Shown: positions 36,505 to 45,298 of the stretch, piece by piece | Position numbering within the stretch: position 1 is the first letter of the stretch | How the letters are laid out: each line of letters begins with the position of its first letter | Assembly: GCA_965222345.1 (NCBI GenBank) | Contig: CBDCTS010000006.1 | Coordinates: forward strand, 1 to 64,000 | From: JADFGZ01 sp965222345 | GTDB taxonomy: Bacteria > Acidobacteriota > Terriglobia > 2-12-FULL-54-10 | Direction: 5' to 3' | Length of the DNA: 64,000 nucleotides | Notes under the pieces: generated by a model | The model's input: the letters and a program-made list of their open reading frames with translations, nothing else | Told to the model about the DNA's origin: nothing | The model's database searches: none | Position numbers and translations under genes: made by a program

Positions 36505-37617
36505 GGCATTGGTGCATGAATCGGCGTAAGCGGGCACGCTAGCATCGGCGGAGGGTTCCGGTCCATCATGGAGATCAAGGGGGCAACGTCATGGCCGCAG
36601 GGAAGTCGAGCCGAATCAACCGCCAGTACAAGACTGAAGTACAGAATGCGGAACTGGAGGGAGTACGAGCGTGGCCTCAGGAGCCGCGGGGACGTCACGA
36701 TCTGGGTGAGCGAGGATGCGATTGCCGCGTGGATACAACCGAAGAACGGTCTCCGCGGAGGGCAGCGTCGATACTCGAACCTCGCGATCCGGACCGCGTT
36801 GACGCTGCGGGTCGTCTTCGGCCTACCGCTTCGCCAGACCGAGGGGTTCCTGGACTCGCTGCTCCGCTTGATGGGCCTCAACCTCAAGGCCCCGGACCAC
36901 ACCACCCTCTCGCGCCGGAACCAAATCGTTGTGGTGCCGCCCCTGACCCGAGCCCACGACGGCCCGATCGACCTGATCGTTGATTCCACAGGGCTCAAGA
37001 TTCTGGGTCGCGGCGAATGGAACGCGCACAAGCACAAGACATCGAAGAAACGCCGGGATTGGCGGAAGCTGCACATCGGAGTGGATGCCGAGGGGTTCAT
37101 TGTGGCGGCCGAACTCACAGCGAGCAGCCGGGACGACGCCTCCACACTCCCTGATCTTCTCGCCCCGCTCGAAGTTCCCATCCGGCGTTTCACGGCGGAC
37201 GGGGCCTACGACCACAGGTCGGTCTACGATCGGGCCAGCGCGGCCGGTACAGAGAACGTCGTGATTGTGATCCCCCCTCGTCGCTCTGCGCTGTCGGCGG
37301 GGCCCACCGACGGCCCCTGGGCGCAGCGTGAAGCGTCTCTTCAGAGGATTCGCAAGGTCGGGTGACGGGAGTGGCAGAAGGAGTCGGGCTACCGACAGCA
37401 GGCGCGCGTTGAGAACAGCTTCTTCCGATACAAGTCCGTGTTCGGAGGCGACCTGAAGGCGAGGCACAGCAAGGCGCAACGCAGAGAAGCCGCGATCGGG
37501 TGTCACATTCTCAACCGGATGGCCGAGCTCGGTAGGCCATCGTCGTACGCTCTTGGTAGGTGATGGACCTGTGAGTCGGGTCCGTTGCGGGCCAGTTCCG
37601 ATCCATGCACCAACGCC
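36505..37617 (+). mobile_element. IS5-family element, copy 2 (full length, mutated)
   Basis: A 1113-bp element with the same terminal repeats as copy 1 (GGCATTGGTGCATG left, GGCGTTGGTGCATG right, inverted). It carries a full-length transposase region with two inactivating changes. No clear target duplication is visible. Confidence 0.88.
36591..37563 (+). pseudogene. IS5-family transposase with frameshift and nonsense mutation
   Basis: The natural start gives MAAGKSSRINRQYKT, but the following NWREYERGLRSRGDVTIWVS is one frame off, consistent with a one-base insertion near 36638. The DDE core (DSTGLKILG, FTADGAYDH) is intact. At 37363-37365 a TGA replaces the CGA arginine codon found in copy 1; reading on gives ESGYRQQARVENSFFRYK to a natural end. 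The gene is therefore doubly broken, in ways different from copy 1. Confidence 0.85.
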
Positions 37618-37715
37618 GCCCACGTTGCTAAACTTGCCGCAATGTCAAGCCATCGCAACCCGTACACTCGCCGTGTGAGACGGTGGAATTAGATCCTGCA
37701 CGTGGCGGTGGCGCA

Positions 37716-40004
37716 ATGAGCCGCTCGCGACAATTGCTGTTGCTGGGCGGGTTCACCCTGTTGCTTCACATTCCTTTTCTGTTCCAGCCGGTCCAGGGCG
37801 ACGAAGTCAATTACCTGGACATGGCGAAGCAAGTTATCGAGCGGCCATTGACCCCGCTGAATTTTCAATACGTGTTCCAGGGACGCCCGATAGACATGGC
37901 CGGACACCCCCACCCGCCGCTGAATGCCTACATCCTGGCCTTGCTCTGGGTGCTATGGGGAGGCTTCTCGCCATTGTTCTTTCACGGCGCCTACCTGCTG
38001 TTCGCCTTGACCATCAGTTTTGCGGCCTACGCGCTGGCCGCGCGTTTCACGACCCAGCCGCTATGGGCGGCGCTGCTGGTAGCTTCCTCGCCGCTGGTGC
38101 AGGTAAACAACAACACGCTGGCGATACCGGAGGGGCCGACGCTGGCGTTTCTGCTCTTGGGCGCGGCCTTGTACTTGCGCGAGCGCTTCTTGGCCGGGGG
38201 AATCTTCCTGGCGTTAGCCGGCTTCGCCGCCTTGCAGGCGCTGGCGCTCCCGCCGATCCTGCTGCTGAGCTATGCCTGTCGGCGGACGTACCCACCCCGC
38301 GCCGCGTGGGCGGCCGCGGCCGCGCCCTTCCTGCTGCTGGGAGCCTGGCAGGCGCTGCAATTCGTGCTCATCCATCGCCTTCCGTTTGCGGTGTTGCTTG
38401 GCTACATGACCGGCCCCACTTTTGGAAAGCTCAGCCTGAAAGGTACCAATGCTCTGGTGCTGCTCCAGCACCTGGGCGTGCTGGTAACGTTGCTGCCGCT
38501 GTCCCGGCTCCGGCCACTGCTGCTGGTCCCAGGCCTGCTGGCTGCCGTGCTGGTCCCAGGATACCCCTGGTGGGAGCGCGTGTTACTGCTCGTTTTCGTG
38601 TCTCTCGGGATCCATGCTCTTCTCTGGCTCTGGAACGTCCGTAACAGCGAGCCCTTCCTGGCCAGCTGGTGCCTGCTGTACTTCGCCTTTGCGCTTGTGG
38701 CCTTCTTTGCTGGCGCGGCGCGCTACCTGCTGCCGCTGGTCGTGCCGATGGTCTTGCTGGTGGTGCGGCAGTGCGCAACTCGCCCGCGATGGTTGGCGCT
38801 GGCCCTGGCGTTTAATACCTTTCTCGGTCTGAATTTCTCCCTCGCCGCCTACGAATTCGCGCGGTTGTACCCTCAGCTCCAGCCGCCACCCGGCGCCACG
38901 TTCTTGGTAAACGGCGAGTGGGGCTTCCGCTACTACATGGTCCAACAGGGCGGGCGCATGCTCCAGCACAACAGCGTGCCGTTGCCCGGCGAATGGATTG
39001 TCTCTTCGGAGATGTCACTGGCAGCAAATTACGGCAGCCTGGCGGAAGCCCTGGCCGTGCCGCTCGAGGTGAAAGACCTTGCCGTTCACAGCCCGCTGCG
39101 CCTGTTGGACCGTTACGCCCACAGCGGCTTTTCCAGCGCGACTTTCGGTCTGCTGCCTTTTTCATTTTCAAGCCGGCCCGTGGATCGCATTACCTATGCC
39201 CGAACTTCCCCTTTCCTGAACTTGGAAGCACCCTGGACTCCAACACAGTTCGACGGCCGCCTCGTGTATCTGCCTGCGTCCGGCGCTGCCATCCATCTGC
39301 CCCTGGAGCCTGCCTGGCAGAGCCTGCACCTGGCCCTGTTTGGTAGCGAAAGCGGCCAAGCCACGTTCAAGATTTGGGACCCGTCGGGCCGGATGCTCCT
39401 TGAGGAGAGAGTCGAAGTCCTCAAGGAGTTATGGGAACCTCGAACGGTGCCGCTTGACGGGGCACGCGAGGTGGTATTGTCGGTTGAAGCTTCTCCCGGA
39501 TTGCGCGCAGGCTGGGGGGAACTGGTTCCCGTCGGCTCCGATGAGCCAACCGCCCCCCTGACCCGCTCGGCCACCGCTCCTGTGAGCGATCCCTCCCTCA
39601 GCTACCTTCATCTCGGTGATCTGCGTGCCAGACCTCAGTTGCTGGGGCGCTGGTATCCCATTGAAGACGGCGGCTGGCGCTGGATGGGTAAGCAGGCTCA
39701 GGCGGTTTTGAGGACCCCGCAGGAATCGCCGGTGGACTTTGAACTGCGGTTGTTTTTCCCGAAGGCCCACCCGCAACGGGCGGGCGGCCCGGTGACAGTC
39801 TCTGTCTTGCTGGAAGACGACCTGCTTGTGGAGAGGACCTACCGTGCCGCCGGGGCCTACACCATCCGCCAGCCCGTGCCGCCTGGTTCTCTTCCCCATC
39901 CTGTCACCCGGGTCAGCATCCGCCTGGACCGCGCTGTTCCGCCGACGGGTGAGGATCGGCGCGAGCTGGGCGCGGTGGTGCTGGGCTTTGGTTTCGCGAG
40001 ATGA
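37716..40004 (+). CDS. Membrane glycosyltransferase (family 39/ArnT-like)
   Basis: A 762-residue protein (frame opens at a GTG, 37683). About ten hydrophobic helices fill residues 5-400. The luminal loop after the first helix has QGDEVNYLD, the acidic pair used by lipid-phosphosugar transferases, and HPHPPLNAYILALL follows as in that superfamily. After about residue 400 a soluble beta-rich region appears in place of more helices. It would move a sugar from a polyprenyl phosphate donor to a protein or lipid on the outer face of the membrane. It stands as cargo between IS5 and a resolvase gene. Confidence 0.7.
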   Translation: MSRSRQLLLLGGFTLLLHIPFLFQPVQGDEVNYLDMAKQVIERPLTPLNFQYVFQGRPIDMAGHPHPPLNAYILALLWVLWGGFSPLFFHGAYLLFALTISFAAYALAARFTTQPLWAALLVASSPLVQVNNNTLAIPEGPTLAFLLLGAALYLRERFLAGGIFLALAGFAALQALALPPILLLSYACRRTYPPRAAWAAAAAPFLLLGAWQALQFVLIHRLPFAVLLGYMTGPTFGKLSLKGTNALVLLQHLGVLVTLLPLSRLRPLLLVPGLLAAVLVPGYPWWERVLLLVFVSLGIHALLWLWNVRNSEPFLASWCLLYFAFALVAFFAGAARYLLPLVVPMVLLVVRQCATRPRWLALALAFNTFLGLNFSLAAYEFARLYPQLQPPPGATFLVNGEWGFRYYMVQQGGRMLQHNSVPLPGEWIVSSEMSLAANYGSLAEALAVPLEVKDLAVHSPLRLLDRYAHSGFSSATFGLLPFSFSSRPVDRITYARTSPFLNLEAPWTPTQFDGRLVYLPASGAAIHLPLEPAWQSLHLALFGSESGQATFKIWDPSGRMLLEERVEVLKELWEPRTVPLDGAREVVLSVEASPGLRAGWGELVPVGSDEPTAPLTRSATAPVSDPSLSYLHLGDLRARPQLLGRWYPIEDGGWRWMGKQAQAVLRTPQESPVDFELRLFFPKAHPQRAGGPVTVSVLLEDDLLVERTYRAAGAYTIRQPVPPGSLPHPVTRVSIRLDRAVPPTGEDRRELGAVVLGFGFAR

Positions 40005-40166
40005 GCGTTGGTACATCCCTGCCTAGCGCTTCGCAAACCGATGCCGGTACAAGACGTCGTCAAGCCATTGGCGCGTCCCAAAAACGATGGTTCCGGTTTC
40101 GAGACGGTTTAGAATAAAGAGACGAATAAAGAGACGGCCTCGAACCCCTTGAACGGAACTTAAAGT

Positions 40167-40778
40167 ATGCCCACGGAAACCGTCCTGGAATCGAACGATA
40201 TTGAGACGGTGGCACCGGCCCGCGTGGGCGACACCCTGGGCTACGCTCGCGTCTCGACCCACGAACAGAACCCCGACGCCCAGCGCGACCGGCTCATTGA
40301 GGCTGGCGCCATTCGCGTCTTCACCGACATCGTCTCGGGTAAGCGCTTCGACCGCCCCGCCCTGGCCGAGCTCATTGATCACGCCCGCCCCGGTGACCGT
40401 CTCTGCATCATTCGCCTCGACCGGCTCGGACGCTCACTCAGGGAGCTGCTCGAAACCGTCGACGGCCTCAAGGCCCGCGGCATCCACCTGATCAGCCTCG
40501 AGGAGCGCCTCGACACCTCGTCCGCGGCCGGCGAACTCGTGTTCCACGTCTTCGGCTCCATCGCGCACTTCGAACGCCGGCTCATCTCCGAGCGTACCCG
40601 CGACGGCATCGCCGCCGCCAGGAAACGCGGGCGAACACCGGGCCGACCGCCGCTCGACCCGGAGACAGTTTCCGCCGCTGAGAAACTCATCGCGGCCGGA
40701 TTGTCACCCGCTCGAGCCGCAAAACAGCTTGGCATTGGCAGGGCAACGGCTTACAGAATCGCAAAGGCGCTGCGTTGA
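40167..40778 (+). CDS. Serine recombinase (Hin/TnpR type)
   Basis: A 203-residue protein with LGYARVSTHEQNPDAQRDRL (catalytic serine), LCIIRLDRLGRSLREL, HFERRLISERTRDGI, and a C-terminal helix-turn-helix (LSPARAAKQLGIGRATAYRI). Two direct repeats of GAATAAAGAGAC lie 30 bp upstream and could belong to its recombination site. It is intact and different in sequence from the two resolvases at 3.3 and 9.2 kb. Confidence 0.9.
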   Translation: MPTETVLESNDIETVAPARVGDTLGYARVSTHEQNPDAQRDRLIEAGAIRVFTDIVSGKRFDRPALAELIDHARPGDRLCIIRLDRLGRSLRELLETVDGLKARGIHLISLEERLDTSSAAGELVFHVFGSIAHFERRLISERTRDGIAAARKRGRTPGRPPLDPETVSAAEKLIAAGLSPARAAKQLGIGRATAYRIAKALR

Positions 40779-41070
40779 AGTCGAAACCGAGGCCCTTCGG
40801 TCCCTTAGAGTAATCCTACGAACAAACCTTGCGATGACCCGGTGGGACCGCGTTGAGGGTCGAATCGAGAGCTTTATCCAAGGCAGAGTGCGCAGTCGCG
40901 GATGGGACTTCAGCCGCTAGTTCTCGCAGCGCTCCCCCTGTGGTCCTGCTGCACCTGATCTGTAAAGATCGAGTGAACAGGAGAAGCCATTCAGTCGTCA
41001 ACGAGACGGTCTGGTTCCCCATCGGGCAAGCCTTCTCTGATCTGGGCGGCAAAGTGCGAGGTAAGAGTCA

Positions 41071-41144
41071 ATGAGCAAGCACGAAACTCCCATGATCGAG
41101 CTTTATTGGCGACAAATCGGTGGCACTCTGGTCGAAGAGTATTA
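41071..41144 (+). pseudogene. N-terminal gene fragment cut by a miniature Tn3 element
   Basis: An ATG after GAGGTAAGAG codes MSKHETPMIELYWRQIGGTL then VEEY, where the element begins and provides a stop. The fragment is coding-like but its function is not recognised. The 3' part is not found on the other side, where a bacilliredoxin gene on the opposite strand begins. Confidence 0.45.
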
Positions 41145-41560
41145 GGGGTCACCTCACGAAACGGAAATAATCGTACGCTAAGCGACTCTCGCCGCCTTGG
41201 GAAGCGTCGGGTTGGAGTAAACCCTAGCCTGGCGTCAGGGAAGGCGCGCTGAGGCGTCAGAATAGGGTTCTCCTTTGAATTGATTGACACATACCGTCAA
41301 GGGTTATAGATTTCTTCCTGACAGATTGGATTCAGGAGGACTCCTTGCACGGTCAACGCATCGGCTACGTCCGGGTGAGCAGCTTCGAGAACCGACGCTA
41401 CCGCGCCAGCGGCTTCAACCTGCTGGGCTGGGAGCATATCAACCTGACTGGCGATTACATCTGGCCCAAGAACAAGCGAGTCGATCAGGGCAGCTTCTGG
41501 CCCCTACCGCCTCTCAACGGGCCTTAGCGTACGATCCTTTCCGTTTCGTGAGGTGACCCC
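41145..41560. mobile_element. Miniature Tn3-derived inverted-repeat element (TIME-like)
   Basis: The 416-bp segment is bounded by perfectly placed 38-bp Tn3-type ends (41145-41182 beginning GGGGTCACCT and ending ACGCTAAG; 41523-41560 inverted). Five-base flanks TATTA and TACTA differ by one base and may be a mutated target duplication. It holds only fused scraps of tnpR and tnpA, so it depends on a related transposase. Confidence 0.82.
41345..41527 (+). pseudogene. Resolvase-transposase fusion scrap inside the miniature element
   Basis: HGQRIGYVRVSSFENRR is the N-terminus of a Tn3 resolvase, joined to GWEHINLTGDYIWPKNKR and a stop after PLPPLNGP, the C-terminus of a Tn3 transposase. The join shows that an internal deletion removed nearly all of both genes. 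Confidence 0.75.
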
Positions 41561-41618
41561 TACTAGTAGTATTGTGTTGCACGGCTTTGCTGTGCCGTGT
41601 CGCCCTCAAGATGGGTCG

Positions 41619-41719
41619 CTATTGCGGTTGGGGGACGCAGTGTTCTTGGTAGGCCTTCTTGAGGGCTTCGGCGATCTGCGACGGGTCATGGCTTTCGATT
41701 TCGTGCCTGTGGAGCATAT
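41619..41719 (-). pseudogene. Bacilliredoxin gene, 3' part beyond IS4
   Basis: Read on the minus strand the segment encodes MLHRHEIESHDPSQIAEALK and KAYQEHCVPQPQ, the C-terminus of BrxA/BrxB-type bacilliredoxins. It is in frame with the 5' part at 43049-43394 once IS4 and one 9-bp duplication are removed. Confidence 0.78.
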
Positions 41720-43048
41720 CAGTGCTGTCCGGGGAAAGTTGCGCCAACGGACGGTAAGTCTTTAACGCTCAATGCCTTATGGCCTGTTTTGCCCGGGAAC
41801 GATTTGAAATCCCGAGGCCGCAAATGGCCGCCTGAGCGGAGCATCCCGACGCGGCACAATGGGGGATGAACCTTGGCCGTACGATTTTCTCCCAACTGAT
41901 CGAGTACCTGCCGAGCAAAGAGTTTCACAAATGTGTATGGCGCTACCGCGGCGATTCCTATCTGAAAAGTTTCTCCTGCTGGGATCAGTTTCTTTCGATG
42001 GCATTCGCCCAGCTGACCTATCGGGAAAGCCTCCGCGACATCGAGACGTGCCTGCGTTCGATGCACGGCAAACTCTACCACATGGGATTCCGCAGCAGGG
42101 TAGCGCGCTCGACACTGGCCGATGCGAACGAGTCGCGCGACTGGCGGATCTACGCGGACTTCGCGCAGGTCTTGATTGGCATGGCACGGCCGTTATATGC
42201 CCACGACCCGATCGGTGTGGACTTGGACCAGACTCTGTACGCTCTCGACTCGACAACAATCGACCTCTGCCTGTCGCTGTTTCCGTGGGCCAGATTCCGC
42301 CAGCACAAGGCCGCCGTGAAGATGCACACGCTGCTGGATCTGCACGGCAATATTCCCACGTTTATCAGCATTACTGCAGGCAAAGTGCAGGACGTCAACA
42401 TCCTGGATGAATTTCTTCCCGAGGCCGGAGCGTTCTACGTCATGGATCGGGGTTATGTCGATTTTCGGCGCCTCTTCGTGTTCACGCTCTGTTCGGCCTT
42501 CTTCGTGGTGCGAACCAAAAAGAACGTTTTGCTGCAGCGTCGCTACTCCCACCCGGTGGATAGGAGCACAGGCCTGCGATCCGATCACACCGTCCTTTTG
42601 ACCTCTTTCAACTCCGCCCAAGCGTACCCGGACCCCCTACGGCGGGTGAGTTATTTCGATGCCGAAAGCAACAAGCGGTTGAAATTCCTGACCAATAACT
42701 TCACCCTGCCGGCACTGACCATCGCCCACATCTACAAATCGCGCTGGCAGGTGGAACTCTTCTTCAAGTGGATCAAGCAACATCTGCGAATCAAGTCGTT
42801 TTACGGCACCAGCGAGAACGCCGTCAAGACGCAGATCTGGATCGCTGTCTCGATTTACGTGCTCATCGCCATGGTCCGGAAACGCCTCGGGCTGGAAGCG
42901 AGTCTCTACCAGATTCTACAGATTCTCAGCGTTACGCTATTCGAAAAAATGCCCATTTTACAGGCACTCCAGCCATCCGACTCCCAAAACGGATCCCCCT
43001 ATGACCCCAACCAATTGATTCTATTCGACTTTTAACCGGACAGCAGTG
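41720..43048 (+). mobile_element. Complete IS4-family insertion sequence
   Basis: Ends read CAGTGCTGTCCGG (left) and CACTGCTGTCCGG (inverted right). A perfect 9-bp target duplication GGAGCATAT lies at 41711-41719 and 43049-43057. The 1329-bp element contains one intact transposase gene. Confidence 0.93.
41866..43035 (+). CDS. IS4-family transposase
   Basis: A 389-residue protein with the three DDE blocks: LYALDSTTIDLCLSLFPW, AFYVMDRGYVDFRRL, and YKSRWQVELFFKWIKQHL, which is the Y-x2-R-x3-E-x6-K signature of IS4. Length is complete. Confidence 0.93.
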   Translation: MNLGRTIFSQLIEYLPSKEFHKCVWRYRGDSYLKSFSCWDQFLSMAFAQLTYRESLRDIETCLRSMHGKLYHMGFRSRVARSTLADANESRDWRIYADFAQVLIGMARPLYAHDPIGVDLDQTLYALDSTTIDLCLSLFPWARFRQHKAAVKMHTLLDLHGNIPTFISITAGKVQDVNILDEFLPEAGAFYVMDRGYVDFRRLFVFTLCSAFFVVRTKKNVLLQRRYSHPVDRSTGLRSDHTVLLTSFNSAQAYPDPLRRVSYFDAESNKRLKFLTNNFTLPALTIAHIYKSRWQVELFFKWIKQHLRIKSFYGTSENAVKTQIWIAVSIYVLIAMVRKRLGLEASLYQILQILSVTLFEKMPILQALQPSDSQNGSPYDPNQLILFDF

Positions 43049-43394
43049 GGAGCATATAGACGGGCTTGCCGTCCCGAAAGAGTGCGGCGGAAGGCGACGA
43101 GGGCGGTAGGGGTGCCAGGATTTGTCGGACGTGCGCCACGGCTTCTATGTCGCCACCGGCGAAGACGGTTGCTACCTTGTCGGGTCGGATATCCCCCTCA
43201 AGGGATTTGAGCACGCCGGGCCGTGCGGAACCCGCAGCACAGCCGCAGACTGAGTTCACCACCATCAGGACCGTGCCGCTGCCAGGAGCGAGTAGTTCGT
43301 CGACCTGTTCGGGCGTGCGGGTCTCGATGACACCTCGGCTCGATAGCTCAGCTCTCATGGGTTCGATGAAATATTCGGGATATTGCACGGCCAC
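43049..43394 (-). pseudogene. Bacilliredoxin (BrxA/BrxB family), interrupted by IS4
   Basis: Starting at a GTG (43394) after GGAAGG, the protein reads VAVQYPEYFIEPMRAEL and VLMVVNSVCGCAAGSARPG, where CGC is the bacilliredoxin active site, then GDIEAVAHVRQILAPLPPSS and ALFRDGKPVYML. These thiol-disulfide proteins reverse bacillithiol-type modification of targets. The last 33 or so codons were displaced to 41619-41719 by IS4. Confidence 0.82.
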
Positions 43395-43499
43395 AGACCT
43401 TCCGTCCGACAGCTTAGCAGGCCTCGCTCTTGCGAGTTCCGCTAGGCTGAGGCGGCTATTTTGTTGCACCCCTAGGCGCGCCCACGTCACTAGAAATGG

Positions 43500-43655
43500 A
43501 ACGATCGCGTCTACAAGGCAGTTCGAGCGGCCGCCGAACCAACCGATCGTCGGTGCTGGTTTTGGGGGCCTGTATGCCCACGGAAGAGCTGCGGCAGGCC
43601 GATTTAGCGGTGACGCTGATCGACCGCCGCAACCACCACCTCGTCCAACCCGGGG
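43500..43655 (+). pseudogene. NADH dehydrogenase (NDH-2 type) N-terminal scrap
   Basis: NQPIVGAGFGGLYA is a dinucleotide-binding glycine motif, and in the next frame EELRQADLAVTLIDRRNHHL follows as in type II NADH dehydrogenases. The two are separated by a frameshift and the remainder is gone. Confidence 0.6.
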
Positions 43656-43863
43656 TCTGTCAGCAACCAGGGCGCGAGGCCACAAAGGTGGCTGGAAACC
43701 GCTCGATCCCAACGCCCCGTGGGCTCAAATGGCCAAAACAATGTACCAGGACAAGTCGATGCAGGTCAGAGACATCTGCCAGACGCTGCGCATCTCTCGC
43801 TCAACACTTTACCGCTGGATGGCCTCCCAACAGCAGCAAGCAGCCACTCCGATCCAGGCTTAG
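43655..43863 (+). pseudogene. Resolvase C-terminal fragment
   Basis: The frame encodes QMAKTMYQDKSMQVRDICQT and LRISRSTLYRWMASQQ before its stop, the DNA-binding helix-turn-helix of a serine resolvase. The catalytic domain is absent and the 5' side is fused to the dehydrogenase scrap. Confidence 0.6.
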
Positions 43864-43919
43864 CGTGTAACCTCGCAGCATTTTGCCCGCTACCCTCCAT
43901 AGACCATAGAGACACTCTG

Positions 43920-44219
43920 TTAGTTGAGACTCGCCCGAGACTGCAGGTTCTTGATCTCGGCCGCTCGACCCTGCAGGGCCTCAATCTCGGTTTTCAGCGC
44001 GAAAGGATCTATCGTCCTGAGCGCGGAAAAGAACTGCCGGAGGCTCTCCGGTCCCAATCCACAAAAGTTCAAGGTGATGGCGACCTGGGCACAGTCGGGG
44101 CAGGGTGTCTGCCCCGTCCCTACGTCTTCACCCTCGACGCCACACAGCGTAACCGACTCGCTGAACGACTCTCCCGGCCAGTCCACGCCAAAGTGGTGAT
44201 AATGTCCTTGCTTCTTCAT
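43920..44219 (-). CDS. Small protein of unknown function
   Basis: A 99-residue frame starting MKKQGHYHHFGVDWPGES, 11 bases after AGGAGA. A CPDC pair and another two cysteines could bind metal; the last 40 residues form amphipathic helices (FALKTEIEALQGRAAEIKNL). No overlap with other genes. I do not recognise it, and confidence in its being expressed is moderate. Confidence 0.45.
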   Translation of the reverse strand: MKKQGHYHHFGVDWPGESFSESVTLCGVEGEDVGTGQTPCPDCAQVAITLNFCGLGPESLRQFFSALRTIDPFALKTEIEALQGRAAEIKNLQSRASLN

Positions 44220-44536
44220 GGCCGTTGGGTCTCCTGGGGGTTGATTTCACGCTGGGGCAGAGTCGCTTCTGGTGGCCGTTCGTGTTTTGGACCCATGCAC
44301 ACAGATTACCCCAGTTTTGCTTCCCGAAATCTTCGGCATTGAATAGCGACACCGAAGAGGGGGCGTTTGTCAAGGGCGGAGTAAATTTGGACCACTTCGG
44401 CGGAGCAAAAGTAGACCAGTTGGTGAAAGGGTAGCGGTTTTCGTGGGACGGCTGGAACGGAGCCTGCGGTCGCCCTTTAGGGCGGCCCAGGCGTAGTGGA
44501 GGCCGTCCCACGAAAACCGGGCGAGTGGCCGGTGGG

Positions 44537-45298
44537 TCAGCCCAAAGAGTGAGCCCGCTTCTTCTTGCTCTGGATCAGACGGAAGCTTTCGCCGTTCATC
44601 TCTAGAATATGAACGTGGTGCGTGAGGCGATCGAGCAGGGCGCCGGTCAGCCGCTCGGAGCCGAAGACCTCCGTCCATTCGTTAAACGGCAGATTCGAGG
44701 TGACCAGCGTCGAGCCCTGTTCGTAGCGCTGGGAAAACACTTCGAACAATAACTCCGCTCCGGTCTTCGATAGCGGCACGTAGCCCAGTTCATAGACGAT
44801 CAGCAGATCCTGTTTGGCCAACTGCTTTTGACATCGCAGCAAGCGCCGTTCATCTCGGGCTTCGAGCAGCTCATTGACCAGTGCCGCCGCTGTTGTGAAG
44901 CGTGTTCGATAGCCGCGCTGACAAGCCGCCAGTCCCAACGCCAAGCCGATGTGCGTTTTGCCCGTGCCGGAATTACCCAGTGCCGGCACGTTTTCGCGGC
45001 GGTCGATAAACTCACAGCGCGCCAGTTCCAGCACCAGCTTCTTGTTCAACGCTGGCAAGGACGGGAAGTCGAAAGTGTCCAGACTCTTGGTCACGGGAAA
45101 CTTCGCGGCCTTGATGCGGCGCTCGGTGGCCCGCTGTTCACGGTCGAGCAGTTCCAGCTCGCAGAGTTGTTGCAGGAAGCTCCTCGAATCCAAGCTCTCG
45201 GCGGCGCATTGCCGCGCCAGTTTGTCGTACTCGCGCAGGAAGGTTGGCAGCCGCAACGCTTTCAAATGCGCTTCGAGCAGAAGTTTCGACCTCGCCAT
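44537..45298 (-). CDS. istB: IS21 IstB with altered Walker B
   Basis: A 253-residue copy of IstB. Walker A (GNSGTGKTH) is intact, but Walker B reads LLIVYELGY: a TAT replaces the GAT for the Mg-coordinating aspartate present in copy 1. Two further changes (L to P in ENVxALG, F to L in NELxEARDE) are seen. ATP hydrolysis is probably impaired, so this copy may need the helper from copy 1. Confidence 0.9.
   Translation of the reverse strand: MARSKLLLEAHLKALRLPTFLREYDKLARQCAAESLDSRSFLQQLCELELLDREQRATERRIKAAKFPVTKSLDTFDFPSLPALNKKLVLELARCEFIDRRENVPALGNSGTGKTHIGLALGLAACQRGYRTRFTTAAALVNELLEARDERRLLRCQKQLAKQDLLIVYELGYVPLSKTGAELLFEVFSQRYEQGSTLVTSNLPFNEWTEVFGSERLTGALLDRLTHHVHILEMNGESFRLIQSKKKRAHSLG

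Noticed and set aside
38214..39574. Several antisense frames over the glycosyltransferase gene
   Set aside because: High GC yields long open antisense frames; the sense strand has the hydrophobic helices and the acidic motif.
44370..44678. Short frames around the IS21 right ends common to both copies
   Set aside because: Present in both copies because of sequence identity, but they are alternative frames of the istB tail and the non-coding IS end.
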